This document shows, one piece after another, positions 6,246-11,702 of a stretch of 11,702 nt of DNA. The position numbers and the translations under genes are program-made. The stretch comes from Oscillospiraceae bacterium (GTDB lineage: Bacteria; Bacillota; Clostridia; Oscillospirales; Acutalibacteraceae): positions 1 through 11,702 of the forward strand of contig JAQXHW010000118.1 of the NCBI GenBank assembly GCA_029007475.1, written 5' to 3'. The notes under the pieces were generated by a model. The model was not told the DNA's origin. It did not search any database and saw only the letters and a program-made list of their open reading frames with translations. Every line of letters starts with the position of its first letter. Within the stretch, counting starts at the first letter, position 1.

Positions 6246-7067
6246 TACGTCTTTGTACTCAACATTTACGGGTTTATCGTCTTTTCCCAAGGCTTTGTTA
6301 ATTGCTGCTACAATACCGTAGTAAACAGGAATAAACAGGAAAACTATCCAGGCAGGGTGCCACAGACCAAAGTACATCCCAAGCACCATAAATATGAGAA
6401 GCGCCAGAACGGGGAAGGCAAAGTGGGTGGCATTCCTCTTTGAGATTGAGTCAATCAGGGTGTAGTAAAGAGGAATAGTAAGGAATGAAAGCCAAGAGGT
6501 AGCCCAGCCGCCGAAAAGACCGCTCATGCCCCAGATAAGAAAGAATATTGAAATGATTACAGGATAGGGGAAAATGAGCATAAAGTCCTTAAAGGTGAAG
6601 CTTTGGTGCTTATGGTAGTTGTCCGCGGGGTCATCTACCGTAACTTGTCCCTTGCCGATATGCACATGAGAGCCGTCGCTTGAATCAACATGGATGCCGT
6701 CCTTAAAGCTGATGTCAACGCATGAACCGTCGGAGTCGTTTACGTGTATTCCTCCCCTAAAGCTCACAGAGCTTTTATTATTATTATTATCTTCGGGGGT
6801 GTTCTCGGCAGTATCGGCATCCTCGGTTTTTACCTCCTCCTTTGCTTCAGGCTCCTCTTTTTCCTCGGGAGCATTCAAAAGCTCGTCAAGAGTGACTCCG
6901 TAGACCTTTGACAGCATTATGAGGTTATCCGTATCGGGAGAGGCTTCTGCTCTTTCCCATTTTGAGACTGCCTGACGGCTTACACCGATTTTTTCTGCAA
7001 GTTCTTCTTGAGAGAGCTTGTTTTGTTTTCTATACTGTAATAATCTGTTTGCTGTTTCGATATTCAT
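6243..7067 (-). CDS. XRE-family regulator with 18-residue tandem repeats and four membrane segments
   Basis: The 274-residue protein has three parts. Residues 9-64 are a Cro/CI-type helix-turn-helix (LSQEELAEKIGVSRQAVSKWE). Residues 67-97 are a very acidic linker ending in NNNN. Residues 102-137 contain two consecutive 18-residue units beginning SFRGGIHVNDSDG and SFKDGIHVDSSDG, probably small beta units, followed by a third partial unit. Four hydrophobic segments (about 162-185, 187-207, 217-236 and 239-257) should anchor it in the membrane, leaving the DNA-binding domain in the cytoplasm. AGGAGG just upstream (7072-7077 on the plus strand) supports the start. I do not recognise a named family beyond the HTH. 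It could be a membrane-tethered repressor or a sensor of envelope state; the target and signal are unknown. Its leader carries a small palindrome at 7091-7102 that might be an autoregulatory site. Confidence 0.88.
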   Translation of the reverse strand: MNIETANRLLQYRKQNKLSQEELAEKIGVSRQAVSKWERAEASPDTDNLIMLSKVYGVTLDELLNAPEEKEEPEAKEEVKTEDADTAENTPEDNNNNKSSVSFRGGIHVNDSDGSCVDISFKDGIHVDSSDGSHVHIGKGQVTVDDPADNYHKHQSFTFKDFMLIFPYPVIISIFFLIWGMSGLFGGWATSWLSFLTIPLYYTLIDSISKRNATHFAFPVLALLIFMVLGMYFGLWHPAWIVFLFIPVYYGIVAAINKALGKDDKPVNVEYKDV

Positions 7068-7090
7068 AATTTCCTCCTGAAAACCGTTTG

Positions 7091-7102
7091 CGCATCTATG
7101 CG
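7091..7102. promoter_or_regulatory. Palindrome in the leader of the XRE gene (possible operator)
   Basis: CGCAT-ct-ATGCG is a perfect 5+5 inverted repeat between the likely -10 box (TATAAAAT on the minus strand, 7124-7131) and the ribosome binding site of the XRE gene. XRE proteins often bind such short dyads and repress themselves. Binding here is inferred. Confidence 0.35.
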
Positions 7103-7123
7103 TTTTCTTTTGTCGACGCTTTT

Positions 7124-7131
7124 ATTTTATA
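7124..7131 (-). promoter_or_regulatory. Probable -10 element of the XRE gene
   Basis: TATAAAAT on the minus strand lies about 57 bases upstream of the start codon, at a normal place for a SigA -10 box. No good -35 hexamer is seen at 16-18 bases upstream, so the promoter may be weak or activator-dependent. Confidence 0.4.
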
Positions 7132-7172
7132 CCCGGCCGCAAAATAACGCCATACATTTTAGTTTTCATTAT

Positions 7173-7189
7173 CGCAACCAGCGGTTGCG
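7173..7189. repeat. Inverted repeat downstream of the phosphohexomutase gene
   Basis: CGCAACC (7173-7179) and GGTTGCG (7183-7189) form a perfect 7-bp hairpin with a three-base loop, 31 bases past the stop codon of the phosphohexomutase gene. No T-run follows on either strand, so it is not a standard intrinsic terminator. It may be a weak terminator, a 3' end stabiliser or a protein site. Confidence 0.6.
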
Positions 7190-7220
7190 GACCCTCAAAA
7201 CCCCGATAAAATCAAGGTTC

Positions 7221-8720
7221 TTAAAGGGCAAGTCCCTCAGTCTTTTCGAGGAAACTCATGATTTTTTCTTCGATTATTTTGACTCCGCCCTCAGAATTGC
7301 TCTCGATATTGAGAGGCATAATGGGGTCGTGAACAGAGAGTCTGAGTAAAAACCAGCCGTCGCCGTTTTCCTTATCAAAGGAAACACGGACACCCTCGCG
7401 GTTATCATCGGCTACTTTCCAGCCCTCCTCATTCTCGGCGAATTTAAGCAGGTCTGCGATAACTTTTTCTCCGCAGGCACGGAAGTCGCTTTGGGTTATC
7501 TTAATTCGTATTTCCTTTTCTTCCTTGGCTTGTTTGAGGTTTGTTATAAGGTCTGAAATAGTCTTACCCTCACGGCGAAGCTGTGCTGCCTTAATGATGA
7601 TCTTTGTGCAGAGGTATGCGCCGTCGTCCAAAAAGTAGTTTTCTTTCATAGCGGCGTGGCCTGAGGTTTCGATTGCAAGGGGACACTCGACGCCCTGTGC
7701 GTTGAGTTCAATAGCTTTGTCGATTACATTTTTGTAGCCGCGGCGATAGCGGTAGTGCTTGCCGCCTAAATCCTCCTCAATAAAGGTTTTAAGACCGTCG
7801 GAGGTAATAGAGTCGGTGACGATAGTGCCGCCCTCTACACCCTCAAGGGCAATAACGGAAGCTAAAGCTACAAGGCGGTTACGGTTAATTTCGTTACCCT
7901 TTGAGTCAACTACTGCGCCGCGGTCAACATCGGTGTCAAAGATAACTCCCAAGTCGGCGCCTGCTTCCACAACAGCTTCGGATATAGCCTTCATTGCAAC
8001 GGGACTCTCGGGATTGGGAACGTGATTCGGGAACATTCCGTCAGGGTCAAGATAGCGGCTGCCGGTTGTGTCTGCGCCAAGCTCCTTGAGTACATCCGCG
8101 TAGAAGCCGCCTACGCCGTTTCCTGCATCAACGCAGATTTTGAAGCCCTCAAGAGGTTTATCGTAATTGTCTGCGTTTACCTCGCGCTTAATCTGCCGGC
8201 AAAGATTAAAAGCATATTTTGACATATAGTCATATTCCTCGATAGAGCCGCCGTCGCTCATTTCGGGGAAGTTTTCGTTCTGAGCGTTTAAGAGTATTGC
8301 TTCAATATCCTTGCCCTCAAGACCGCCGCCTCGGGTAAAGAATTTTAAGCCGTTGCGGTTAAAGGGGTGATGACTTGCGGTAATCTGTACGGCGCCGTCG
8401 CAATTAAGCTCAACGGTAGTCATGAACATAGAAGGGGTGGAGGCATAGCAGCAATCAAGAACTCTCACACCAAAGTCGCAGAGGGTGCTTGTTACGATAT
8501 CGGCTATTCTCTCGCCGGAAATACGGCTGTCTCGTCCTACGGATACGGTAAGGTCGCAGGCTTTCTTGCCTACCTTTTCGCAGAGCCACGTAATAAAGCC
8601 TGCTGCCATAGTCTCTACGGCTTCGTCGGTCATGTTGAGAGGCTCGCCCTCAACACCCTCTACGGCAACACCGCGGATATCGGTGCCGCTCTTAAATTGT
8701 TTATAAAAGTCATTTAGCAT
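7221..8720 (-). CDS. Phosphoglucomutase / phosphomannomutase family protein
   Basis: This 499-residue alpha-D-phosphohexomutase interconverts hexose 6- and 1-phosphates, feeding sugar-nucleotide and cell-envelope synthesis. The active-site phosphoserine is S116 in TASHHPFNRNGLKFF. The magnesium site is D262, D264 and D266 in FDTDVDRG. The sugar-recognition loop is ETSGH (351-355). The C-terminal phosphate-binding loop is RLSVHDPIMPLNIES (460-474). All four domains of the family are therefore present. The start at 8720 is chosen because GGAGG (plus-strand CCTCC, 8728-8732) is seven bases upstream. A start eight codons earlier, at 8744, has no good ribosome site and lies in an 11-bp direct repeat. 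Whether the substrate is glucose- or mannose-phosphate cannot be told. It has its own promoter and lies upstream of the XRE gene on the same strand. Confidence 0.93.
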   Translation of the reverse strand: MLNDFYKQFKSGTDIRGVAVEGVEGEPLNMTDEAVETMAAGFITWLCEKVGKKACDLTVSVGRDSRISGERIADIVTSTLCDFGVRVLDCCYASTPSMFMTTVELNCDGAVQITASHHPFNRNGLKFFTRGGGLEGKDIEAILLNAQNENFPEMSDGGSIEEYDYMSKYAFNLCRQIKREVNADNYDKPLEGFKICVDAGNGVGGFYADVLKELGADTTGSRYLDPDGMFPNHVPNPESPVAMKAISEAVVEAGADLGVIFDTDVDRGAVVDSKGNEINRNRLVALASVIALEGVEGGTIVTDSITSDGLKTFIEEDLGGKHYRYRRGYKNVIDKAIELNAQGVECPLAIETSGHAAMKENYFLDDGAYLCTKIIIKAAQLRREGKTISDLITNLKQAKEEKEIRIKITQSDFRACGEKVIADLLKFAENEEGWKVADDNREGVRVSFDKENGDGWFLLRLSVHDPIMPLNIESNSEGGVKIIEEKIMSFLEKTEGLAL

Positions 8721-8730
8721 AGTAAAACCT

Positions 8731-8761
8731 CCGATTTTGGGCATTTTCAGCCGATTTTGGG
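8731..8761. repeat. Pair of 11-bp direct repeats over the phosphohexomutase translation start region
   Basis: CCGATTTTGGG occurs at 8731-8741 and again at 8751-8761, exactly 20 bases apart. The copy nearer the gene overlaps the ribosome binding site of the phosphohexomutase gene, and both lie in its 5' leader. The 20-base spacing is close to two helical turns. Confidence 0.85.
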
Positions 8762-8770
8762 TACTGAATT

Positions 8771-8799
8771 ATTATACAACATAAGTTTTCTAAGCACAA
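8771..8799 (-). promoter_or_regulatory. Promoter of the phosphohexomutase gene
   Basis: On the minus strand, TATAAT (plus 8771-8776) is a perfect -10 box. TTGTGC (plus 8794-8799) sits 17 bases upstream as a fair -35 box. The start codon at 8720 follows about 50 bases downstream. Confidence 0.65.
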
Positions 8800-8990
8800 C
8801 CTCACTTTTGGGAAAAATAAAAAAAACAAAATAAATCTTTCAATAAATTTAGGTTAAAAGTTACTATAATTGCTTTTGAGGAAAATATCGAAATTTAGGA
8901 AGCTATGTTAAAACTATACAAAATAATTGATATTATATAGTGCAACTTTTTTATATTGGAAGTGATTATGCACAAAGAAATTTTAATTTT
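8800..8990. other. AT-rich intergenic stretch between divergent promoters
   Basis: This part of the 457-base gap between the phosphohexomutase start and the HPr-like gene is very AT-rich. It has scattered -10-like words (for example TATAAT at 8865-8870) without matching -35 boxes. It contains only tiny reading frames, such as 8968-9021 (17 codons), which I do not call. I see no RNA gene or mobile element remnant here. Confidence 0.6.
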
Positions 8991-8994
8991 GTTG

Positions 8995-9022
8995 TTGACA
9001 TTTACGAAAAACCGGCTATAAT
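8995..9022 (+). promoter_or_regulatory. Strong SigA promoter of the HPr-like gene
   Basis: A perfect TTGACA (8995-9000) and a perfect TATAAT (9017-9022) are separated by 16 bases. Transcription should begin near 9028-9030, giving an untranslated leader of about 170 bases before the start codon at 9202. Confidence 0.88.
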
Positions 9023-9027
9023 GTAAG

Positions 9028-9180
9028 TGTCAGGTTAGGGATGACCAAATGATGAACCGATATACATTCATCAAAAGTCAAACCATAGTCCACCTGATAC
9101 GCGAGCGTATTCACACAATCTGTTATTAGCTCCGGTTTTATACGAAAGCCAAATGGTAAATGGCAGCACGAAAATTTTAT
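9028..9180 (+). promoter_or_regulatory. Structured 5' leader of unrecognised class
   Basis: The leader can form several stems. GGTTA-GGGA-TGACC (9033-9046) is a hairpin with a GNRA loop. TGATGAA (9050-9056) pairs with TTCATCA (9067-9073). ATACG-CGAG-CGTAT (9097-9110) is a hairpin. GGTTTT (9134-9139) pairs with AAAGCC (9145-9150), with one G-U pair. A competing long-range helix pairs TGTCAGGT (9028-9035) with ACCTGATA (9092-9099), with one G-U pair, and would disrupt the first hairpin. CTCC at 9130-9133 can pair with GGAG of the ribosome binding site. No terminator-like T-run is seen. The length, the number of stems and the alternative pairings suggest a riboswitch-like or protein-responsive leader, but I match it to no known class. 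Confidence 0.5.
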
Positions 9181-9201
9181 ATTTTATAAGGAGGAAAACT
9201 T

Positions 9202-9465
9202 ATGAACACAGTCATTAGTTTACACAACATCGACGTAGATAAGTTCCTCGCCGTGCTTGACACTTGCAAGGGCAATGTATATCTTGTAACCCGTGAGGGC
9301 GATCACCTCAACTTAAAAAGCAAGCTTTGTCAGCTCATCGGCTTAACTAAGCTGATTGAAGGCGGAAAAATCACCGAGGCTTACGTTCTTTGTGACAACA
9401 AGGAAGACGAGAGTAAGCTCTTTAGATTCAACATCTTCGGTGATAACGGAACAAAGAGTGCGTAA
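9202..9465 (+). CDS. Small HPr-like protein with degenerate active site
   Basis: This is an 87-residue protein, close to the 88 of Bacillus HPr. By eye it aligns with HPr over most of its length: NLKS (37-40) matches the VNLKS46 region of HPr around the regulatory serine, and the following KLCQLIGL and KITEAYVLCDNKEDESKLF fit the later helix, strand and helix pattern. The active-site segment HARP is not kept. His8 falls near the catalytic histidine, but HNID replaces the required Arg and Pro, so normal PTS phosphotransfer is doubtful. Divergent HPr-like proteins starting with ISLxxID are known to me from clostridia, which supports the fold. AAGGAGG (9188-9194) lies seven bases before the ATG. 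A strong promoter and long structured leader precede it, and a terminator follows. The function is unknown. Confidence 0.72.
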   Translation: MNTVISLHNIDVDKFLAVLDTCKGNVYLVTREGDHLNLKSKLCQLIGLTKLIEGGKITEAYVLCDNKEDESKLFRFNIFGDNGTKSA

Positions 9466-9521
9466 TCACACTTAATTTCTACAACTACGTTTAAGACGCG
9501 TTAATTTCAAAAATCCAGTAT

Positions 9522-9558
9522 GACGCAGCTTCTCTCTGAGGGGCTGCGTCTTACTATT
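9522..9558 (+). terminator. Terminator after the HPr-like gene
   Basis: GACGCAGCTTCTC (9522-9534) pairs with GAGGGGCTGCGTC (9538-9550) through 13 positions, with two G-U pairs and a three-base loop. The tail TTACTATT is only moderately T-rich. The -35 box of the queT promoter begins in this tail. Confidence 0.8.
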
Positions 9559-9585
9559 GAAAAAAGCCTGTGTTTATGTTATAAT
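9557..9585 (+). promoter_or_regulatory. SigA promoter of queT
   Basis: TTGAAA (9557-9562) and TATAAT (9580-9585) are 17 bases apart, and TGt directly before the -10 box gives an extended -10. The transcript should start near 9592, at the first base of the riboswitch stem region. Confidence 0.88.
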
Positions 9586-9592
9586 CTAAAAC

Positions 9593-9632
9593 GTCAGTTC
9601 GCAAAATCCTGACATAAAACAAAACTACGGAG
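9593..9632 (+). promoter_or_regulatory. preQ1-I type riboswitch
   Basis: Stem P1 pairs GTCAG (9593-9597) with CTGAC (9609-9613). The 11-base loop starts TTCGCA, like the loop of known preQ1-I aptamers, and contains the cytosine expected to pair with the ligand. The A-rich tail ATAAAACAAAACTA (9614-9627) is the hallmark of this class. The loop TTCG can pair with CGGA (9628-9631), forming the H-type pseudoknot and covering part of the GGAG ribosome binding site. This predicts that preQ1 shuts off translation. The gene that follows encodes a queuosine-precursor transporter, an established target of this riboswitch class. Confidence 0.9.
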
Positions 9633-9641
9633 ATGTTATCT

Positions 9642-10175
9642 ATGAAAAAAAGAAATGCCAAAACCCTATTTTTGGTGCAGGGGGCGCTTATCGCTGCCCT
9701 TTACGTTGCTCTTAACTATGCTCAAGAGCTAATTTTACCCTCGAGTACCTCGGGAGTGGTGCAGGTTAGACTGTCGGAGGTGCTAACCGTTTTTGCGGTT
9801 TTTATTCCTTCGGCTATTCCCGGTCTTGCGGTCGGCTGTATGCTTTCAAATTTAATTACTGTCGGGGTTATGCCTCTTGATACTCTGCTGGGTACAGGCG
9901 CTACTCTTTTGGCGGCTGTCTGCGCCTATTTGCTGCGAAACATAAAGCTCGTTAAGGTACCTTTGCTTTCGATGTTTATGCCTGTTATATTTAACGCAAT
10001 AATTATAGGCTTGGAGCTTGAGATTTTCTACATAGAGGGCGGCTTTGAATTTGTGGGCTTCTTAACTCAGGCCGGCTTTGTGGCTCTGGGTGAGCTTATA
10101 GCCTGCGTTATACTTGGCGTACCTTTTTACTTTACTATTGAGAAAACCCCCTTGAAAAATAAAATTGCGAACTGA
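9642..10175 (+). CDS. queT: QueT family queuosine-precursor (preQ1) transporter
   Basis: This is a 177-residue integral membrane protein, the substrate-binding (S) component of an ECF-type importer for queuosine precursors such as preQ1. It works with a shared energising module encoded elsewhere. The N-terminal LFLVQGALIAALYVALNYAQ helix, the VQVRLSEVLTVFAVFIPSAIPGLAVGCMLSN region (39-69) and the following LDTLLGTGATLLAA segment are characteristic. About five to six hydrophobic segments cover the chain. The ATG at 9642 is preferred because GGAG (9629-9632) is nine bases upstream. An ATG at 9633 directly touches the ribosome site. The preQ1-I type leader supports the assignment independently. 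It is probably transcribed alone, ending at the perfect terminator at 10185. Confidence 0.93.
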   Translation: MKKRNAKTLFLVQGALIAALYVALNYAQELILPSSTSGVVQVRLSEVLTVFAVFIPSAIPGLAVGCMLSNLITVGVMPLDTLLGTGATLLAAVCAYLLRNIKLVKVPLLSMFMPVIFNAIIIGLELEIFYIEGGFEFVGFLTQAGFVALGELIACVILGVPFYFTIEKTPLKNKIAN

Positions 10176-10184
10176 TACTTACAT

Positions 10185-10223
10185 AAAAAACCTCCGCTGA
10201 AGCAAAATCAGCGGAGGTTTTTT
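10185..10223. terminator. Perfect two-way terminator between queT and the DUF1292 gene
   Basis: CCTCCGCTGA (10191-10200) pairs perfectly with TCAGCGGAGG (10208-10217) around the loop agcaaaa. It is flanked by AAAAAA (10185-10190) on the left and TTTTTT (10218-10223) on the right. Each strand therefore gives a GC stem plus a six-U tail, serving the two convergent genes. Confidence 0.96.
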
Positions 10224-10236
10224 CGTCCGGTAAAGA

Positions 10237-10536
10237 TTATTCGAAGTCAATCTCGTCTTTCCACTTATCCTTAAAGATAGCGAAAACGGCGTCTAAAAGC
10301 TCCTGGTCTTCGATGCCTTCGAAGGATTCGGTTTCATCGTCCAGAGAAACTATCTTGAGGATGAGTACCTCGTCGGCTTCCTCGTCGTCTGCAGGGAGAA
10401 GGAGAATATATTCCTCACCCTCGTACTCGATAACATCAAGATATTCGAACTCTACCTCGTTGCCAAGGTCGTCCTCTAATACGATGATATTGCTTTCTTC
10501 ATCTTCAGCGTTAATGTTTTTGATTTCGTCTGCCAT
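10237..10536 (-). CDS. DUF1292 family small acidic protein (YrzB-like)
   Basis: This is a 99-residue cytoplasmic protein of the DUF1292 family, common in Firmicutes and of unknown function. It is highly acidic: by hand count 37 of 99 residues are Asp or Glu. The core reads IIVLEDDLGNEVEFEYLDVIEYEGEEY (17-43), then ILLLPADDEEADEVLILKIV and a C-terminal helix ending AVFAIFKDKWKDEIDFE, all typical of the family. AGGAGG (plus CCTCCT, 10547-10552) serves the start, with a slightly long spacer of ten bases. It follows the prolyl-tRNA synthetase gene on the same strand with a 143-base gap. I see no clear promoter in the gap, so readthrough from that gene is possible. In Bacillus yrzB lies in a different operon, so the context says little about its job. 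Confidence 0.9.
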   Translation of the reverse strand: MADEIKNINAEDEESNIIVLEDDLGNEVEFEYLDVIEYEGEEYILLLPADDEEADEVLILKIVSLDDETESFEGIEDQELLDAVFAIFKDKWKDEIDFE

Positions 10537-10599
10537 TTTATTTTACCTCCTGTTGGAATTTATTACTGTAAACGGGTAAGGGCAAGGCTCTTAAATTGT

Positions 10600-10618
10600 G
10601 TATCGCAAAATACGATAC
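10600..10618. repeat. Inverted repeat upstream of the DUF1292 gene
   Basis: GTATCG (10600-10605) and CGATAC (10613-10618) form a perfect 6-bp inverted repeat around caaaata. In the minus-strand RNA a U-G pair extends it to seven with a five-base loop. No T-run follows on the minus strand, so it is not a clear terminator of the upstream gene. It may be an operator or leader hairpin. Confidence 0.55.
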
Positions 10619-10679
10619 TGCGAAGGAGTATTCCGTGTACGATTTTTCTTATGCAAGGTCCAAATATCCTTGGTTTTGA

Positions 10680-11702
10680 TTAATACTGTTTTCCCCAATA
10701 TACCATGTGCTTTGCAGGCTTGCCGCAGCATACGCATACGTCGGAGAGCTTTTCCTCCTCAAAGGGGATACAGCGAGATTTTACGCCGCCGGTCTCGTCC
10801 TTGATTTTTGCTTCACACTCTGCATCGCCGCACCACATAGCCTTGATAAAGCCGGGGGTTTCCTTAGCGGTAGTGAGAAAATCCTCATAGGTTGTGGCTA
10901 CGAAGGTTTTTTCCTTCATGTTCTCAAGTGCGCGGTTATACATATCTTCATGGATAGTATCCAGGAGCTTTGCAATCTCGTCCTCAATATTGTCAAGAGA
11001 AACAAAAATTTTCTCTCTTGTATCGCGGCGAACAAGTACGCACTGATTTTTCTCGATATCCTTGGGACCAATCTCAAGTCTTAGGGGGACACCCTGCATC
11101 TCATACTGAGAGAACTTCCAGCCGGGTGAGTTTTCGCTTGCATCGAGCTTAACTCTGAACTTTTTCTTAAGCTCATCAGCAAGAGCGTAAGCCTTATCTA
11201 AAACTCCTTCCTTATGCTGTGCGATAGGAATAATTGCAAGCTGAATGGGAGCAACGCGGGGAGGAAGAATAAGTCCGTCGTCGTCGCCGTGTACCATGAT
11301 GATTGCGCCAATCATACGAGTTGAAACGCCCCAAGAGGTCTGGTGAGGATAATGGAGTTTATTATCTCTGCCCTGATAGGTGATGTCAAAGCTCTCGGCG
11401 AAGCCTGTGCCGAAGTAGTGGGATGTGCCGCCCTGAAGAGCAACACCGTTGTGCATCATTGGCTCGATTGTATAGGTAGCTTCTGCGCCTGCAAATTTTT
11501 CTTTTTCGGTTTTCTTGCCGACAACTGCCGGTATGGCGAGAGTCTCTTTATAGAAGTCCTCATAGACCTTGAGCATCTGAAGCGTCTCAGCTTCGGCTTC
11601 CTCCTGAGTTTCGTGCATTGTGTGGCCTTCCTGCCATAAGAACTCGGAAGTACGCAGGAACGGACGTGTTGTCTTTTCCCATCTTACAACACTGCACCAC
11701 TG
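10680..11702 (-). CDS. proS: Prolyl-tRNA synthetase, archaeal/eukaryotic-like type (C-terminal part, cut by window edge)
   Basis: This class II synthetase charges tRNA(Pro) with proline. The frame stays open to the right edge, and 340 residues are visible; the N-terminal part lies outside. The visible part starts just before class II motif 2, with VVRWEKTTRPFLRTSEFLWQEGHTMHE. Motif 3 follows around GVSTRMIGAIIMVHGDDDGLILPP. Next is the anticodon-binding domain (VAPIQLAIIPIAQ onward). The C-terminal zinc-type domain has CGDAEC, a further Cys in KSRCIPFEE, and CVCCGKPAKHMVYWGKQY, ending in the terminal tyrosine characteristic of this type. The editing insertion of the long bacterial type is absent between motifs 2 and 3. 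Many clostridia carry this form. The codons upstream of the ATG at 11618 continue the family sequence, so that ATG is internal and not the start. Confidence 0.95.
   Translation of the reverse strand, partial: QWCSVVRWEKTTRPFLRTSEFLWQEGHTMHETQEEAEAETLQMLKVYEDFYKETLAIPAVVGKKTEKEKFAGAEATYTIEPMMHNGVALQGGTSHYFGTGFAESFDITYQGRDNKLHYPHQTSWGVSTRMIGAIIMVHGDDDGLILPPRVAPIQLAIIPIAQHKEGVLDKAYALADELKKKFRVKLDASENSPGWKFSQYEMQGVPLRLEIGPKDIEKNQCVLVRRDTREKIFVSLDNIEDEIAKLLDTIHEDMYNRALENMKEKTFVATTYEDFLTTAKETPGFIKAMWCGDAECEAKIKDETGGVKSRCIPFEEEKLSDVCVCCGKPAKHMVYWGKQY

Noticed and set aside
6183..6443. Plus-strand frame of 86 codons after sigF
   Set aside because: It crosses the terminator and lies antisense to the well-supported XRE gene, with no family-like sequence.
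8367..8717. Long plus-strand frame of 116 codons
   Set aside because: It is the antisense shadow of the phosphohexomutase gene, which has clear catalytic motifs; the shadow has no ribosome site or family features.
8905..8940. An 11-codon frame (possible leader peptide) with AGGAAG just before it
   Set aside because: The ribosome site is too close to the ATG, and there is no promoter or attenuator structure around it.
8968..9021. A 17-codon reading frame with a GGAAGTG-like ribosome site upstream of the HPr-like gene
   Set aside because: It runs through the -35 and -10 boxes of the strong promoter at 8995-9022, is very short, and has no convincing promoter of its own.
10313..10579. Serine-rich plus-strand frame of 88 codons
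   Set aside because: It is the antisense of the acidic DUF1292 gene; the serine richness comes from reading Asp/Glu codons backwards.
10640..10680. CAAGG...CCTTG with GGTTTTGATT as a terminator
   Set aside because: The T-rich side is on the plus strand, where no gene needs ending; on the proS strand the stem is only five pairs and is followed by A-rich sequence.

Overview
The window looks like a chromosomal segment of an endospore-forming clostridium, probably a gut-type Oscillospiraceae/Ruminococcaceae relative. The evidence is an intact spoIIAA-spoIIAB-sigF operon, a short clostridial 2[4Fe-4S] ferredoxin, strong AGGAGG-type ribosome binding sites, moderate GC content, and the firmicute order holB - ricT(yaaT) - ... 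- trmN6(yabB) - rsmI(yabC). The taxonomy is an inference. I see no insertion sequence, phage gene, tRNA, rRNA or CRISPR array, so this is mainly core genome.

Layout, left to right. Positions 1-4713 (+) hold a housekeeping run: the C-terminal two thirds of DNA polymerase III delta', RicT, a small ferredoxin with its own promoter and terminator, the TrmN6-like methyltransferase, RsmI and FolC. Several of these genes overlap. The ferredoxin sits where Bacillus subtilis has yabA. Positions 4748-6186 (+) hold a hairpin terminator followed by the overlapping spoIIAA-spoIIAB-sigF genes: the anti-anti-sigma, the anti-sigma kinase and the first forespore sigma factor. This operon converges, through a two-way terminator at about 6211-6245, on a minus-strand gene for a membrane-anchored XRE regulator with an unusual 18-residue tandem repeat. 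Upstream of that gene, on the same strand, is a phosphoglucomutase/phosphomannomutase.

Positions 8745-9201 are the only long gene-free stretch. It holds the divergent promoters of the phosphohexomutase (-) and of a short plus-strand gene. The plus-strand transcript starts with a leader of about 170 nt that can fold into several stems, and it encodes an 87-residue protein resembling a degenerate HPr phosphocarrier. Next is a textbook promoter, a preQ1-I type riboswitch and queT, the queuosine-precursor transporter. A perfect two-way terminator separates queT from the minus-strand DUF1292 gene and the C-terminal part of an archaeal/eukaryotic-type prolyl-tRNA synthetase, which runs off the right edge.

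Three translation/tRNA functions lie close together: TrmN6-like tRNA modification, RsmI rRNA methylation and queuosine precursor uptake. The most notable non-coding elements are the preQ1 riboswitch, the unrecognised structured leader at 9028-9180, and a pair of 11-bp direct repeats covering the translation start region of the phosphohexomutase gene. I did not find a convincing wholly new multi-gene system. The best candidates for new biology are the 9028-9180 leader with its HPr-like gene, and the repeat-bearing membrane XRE protein.
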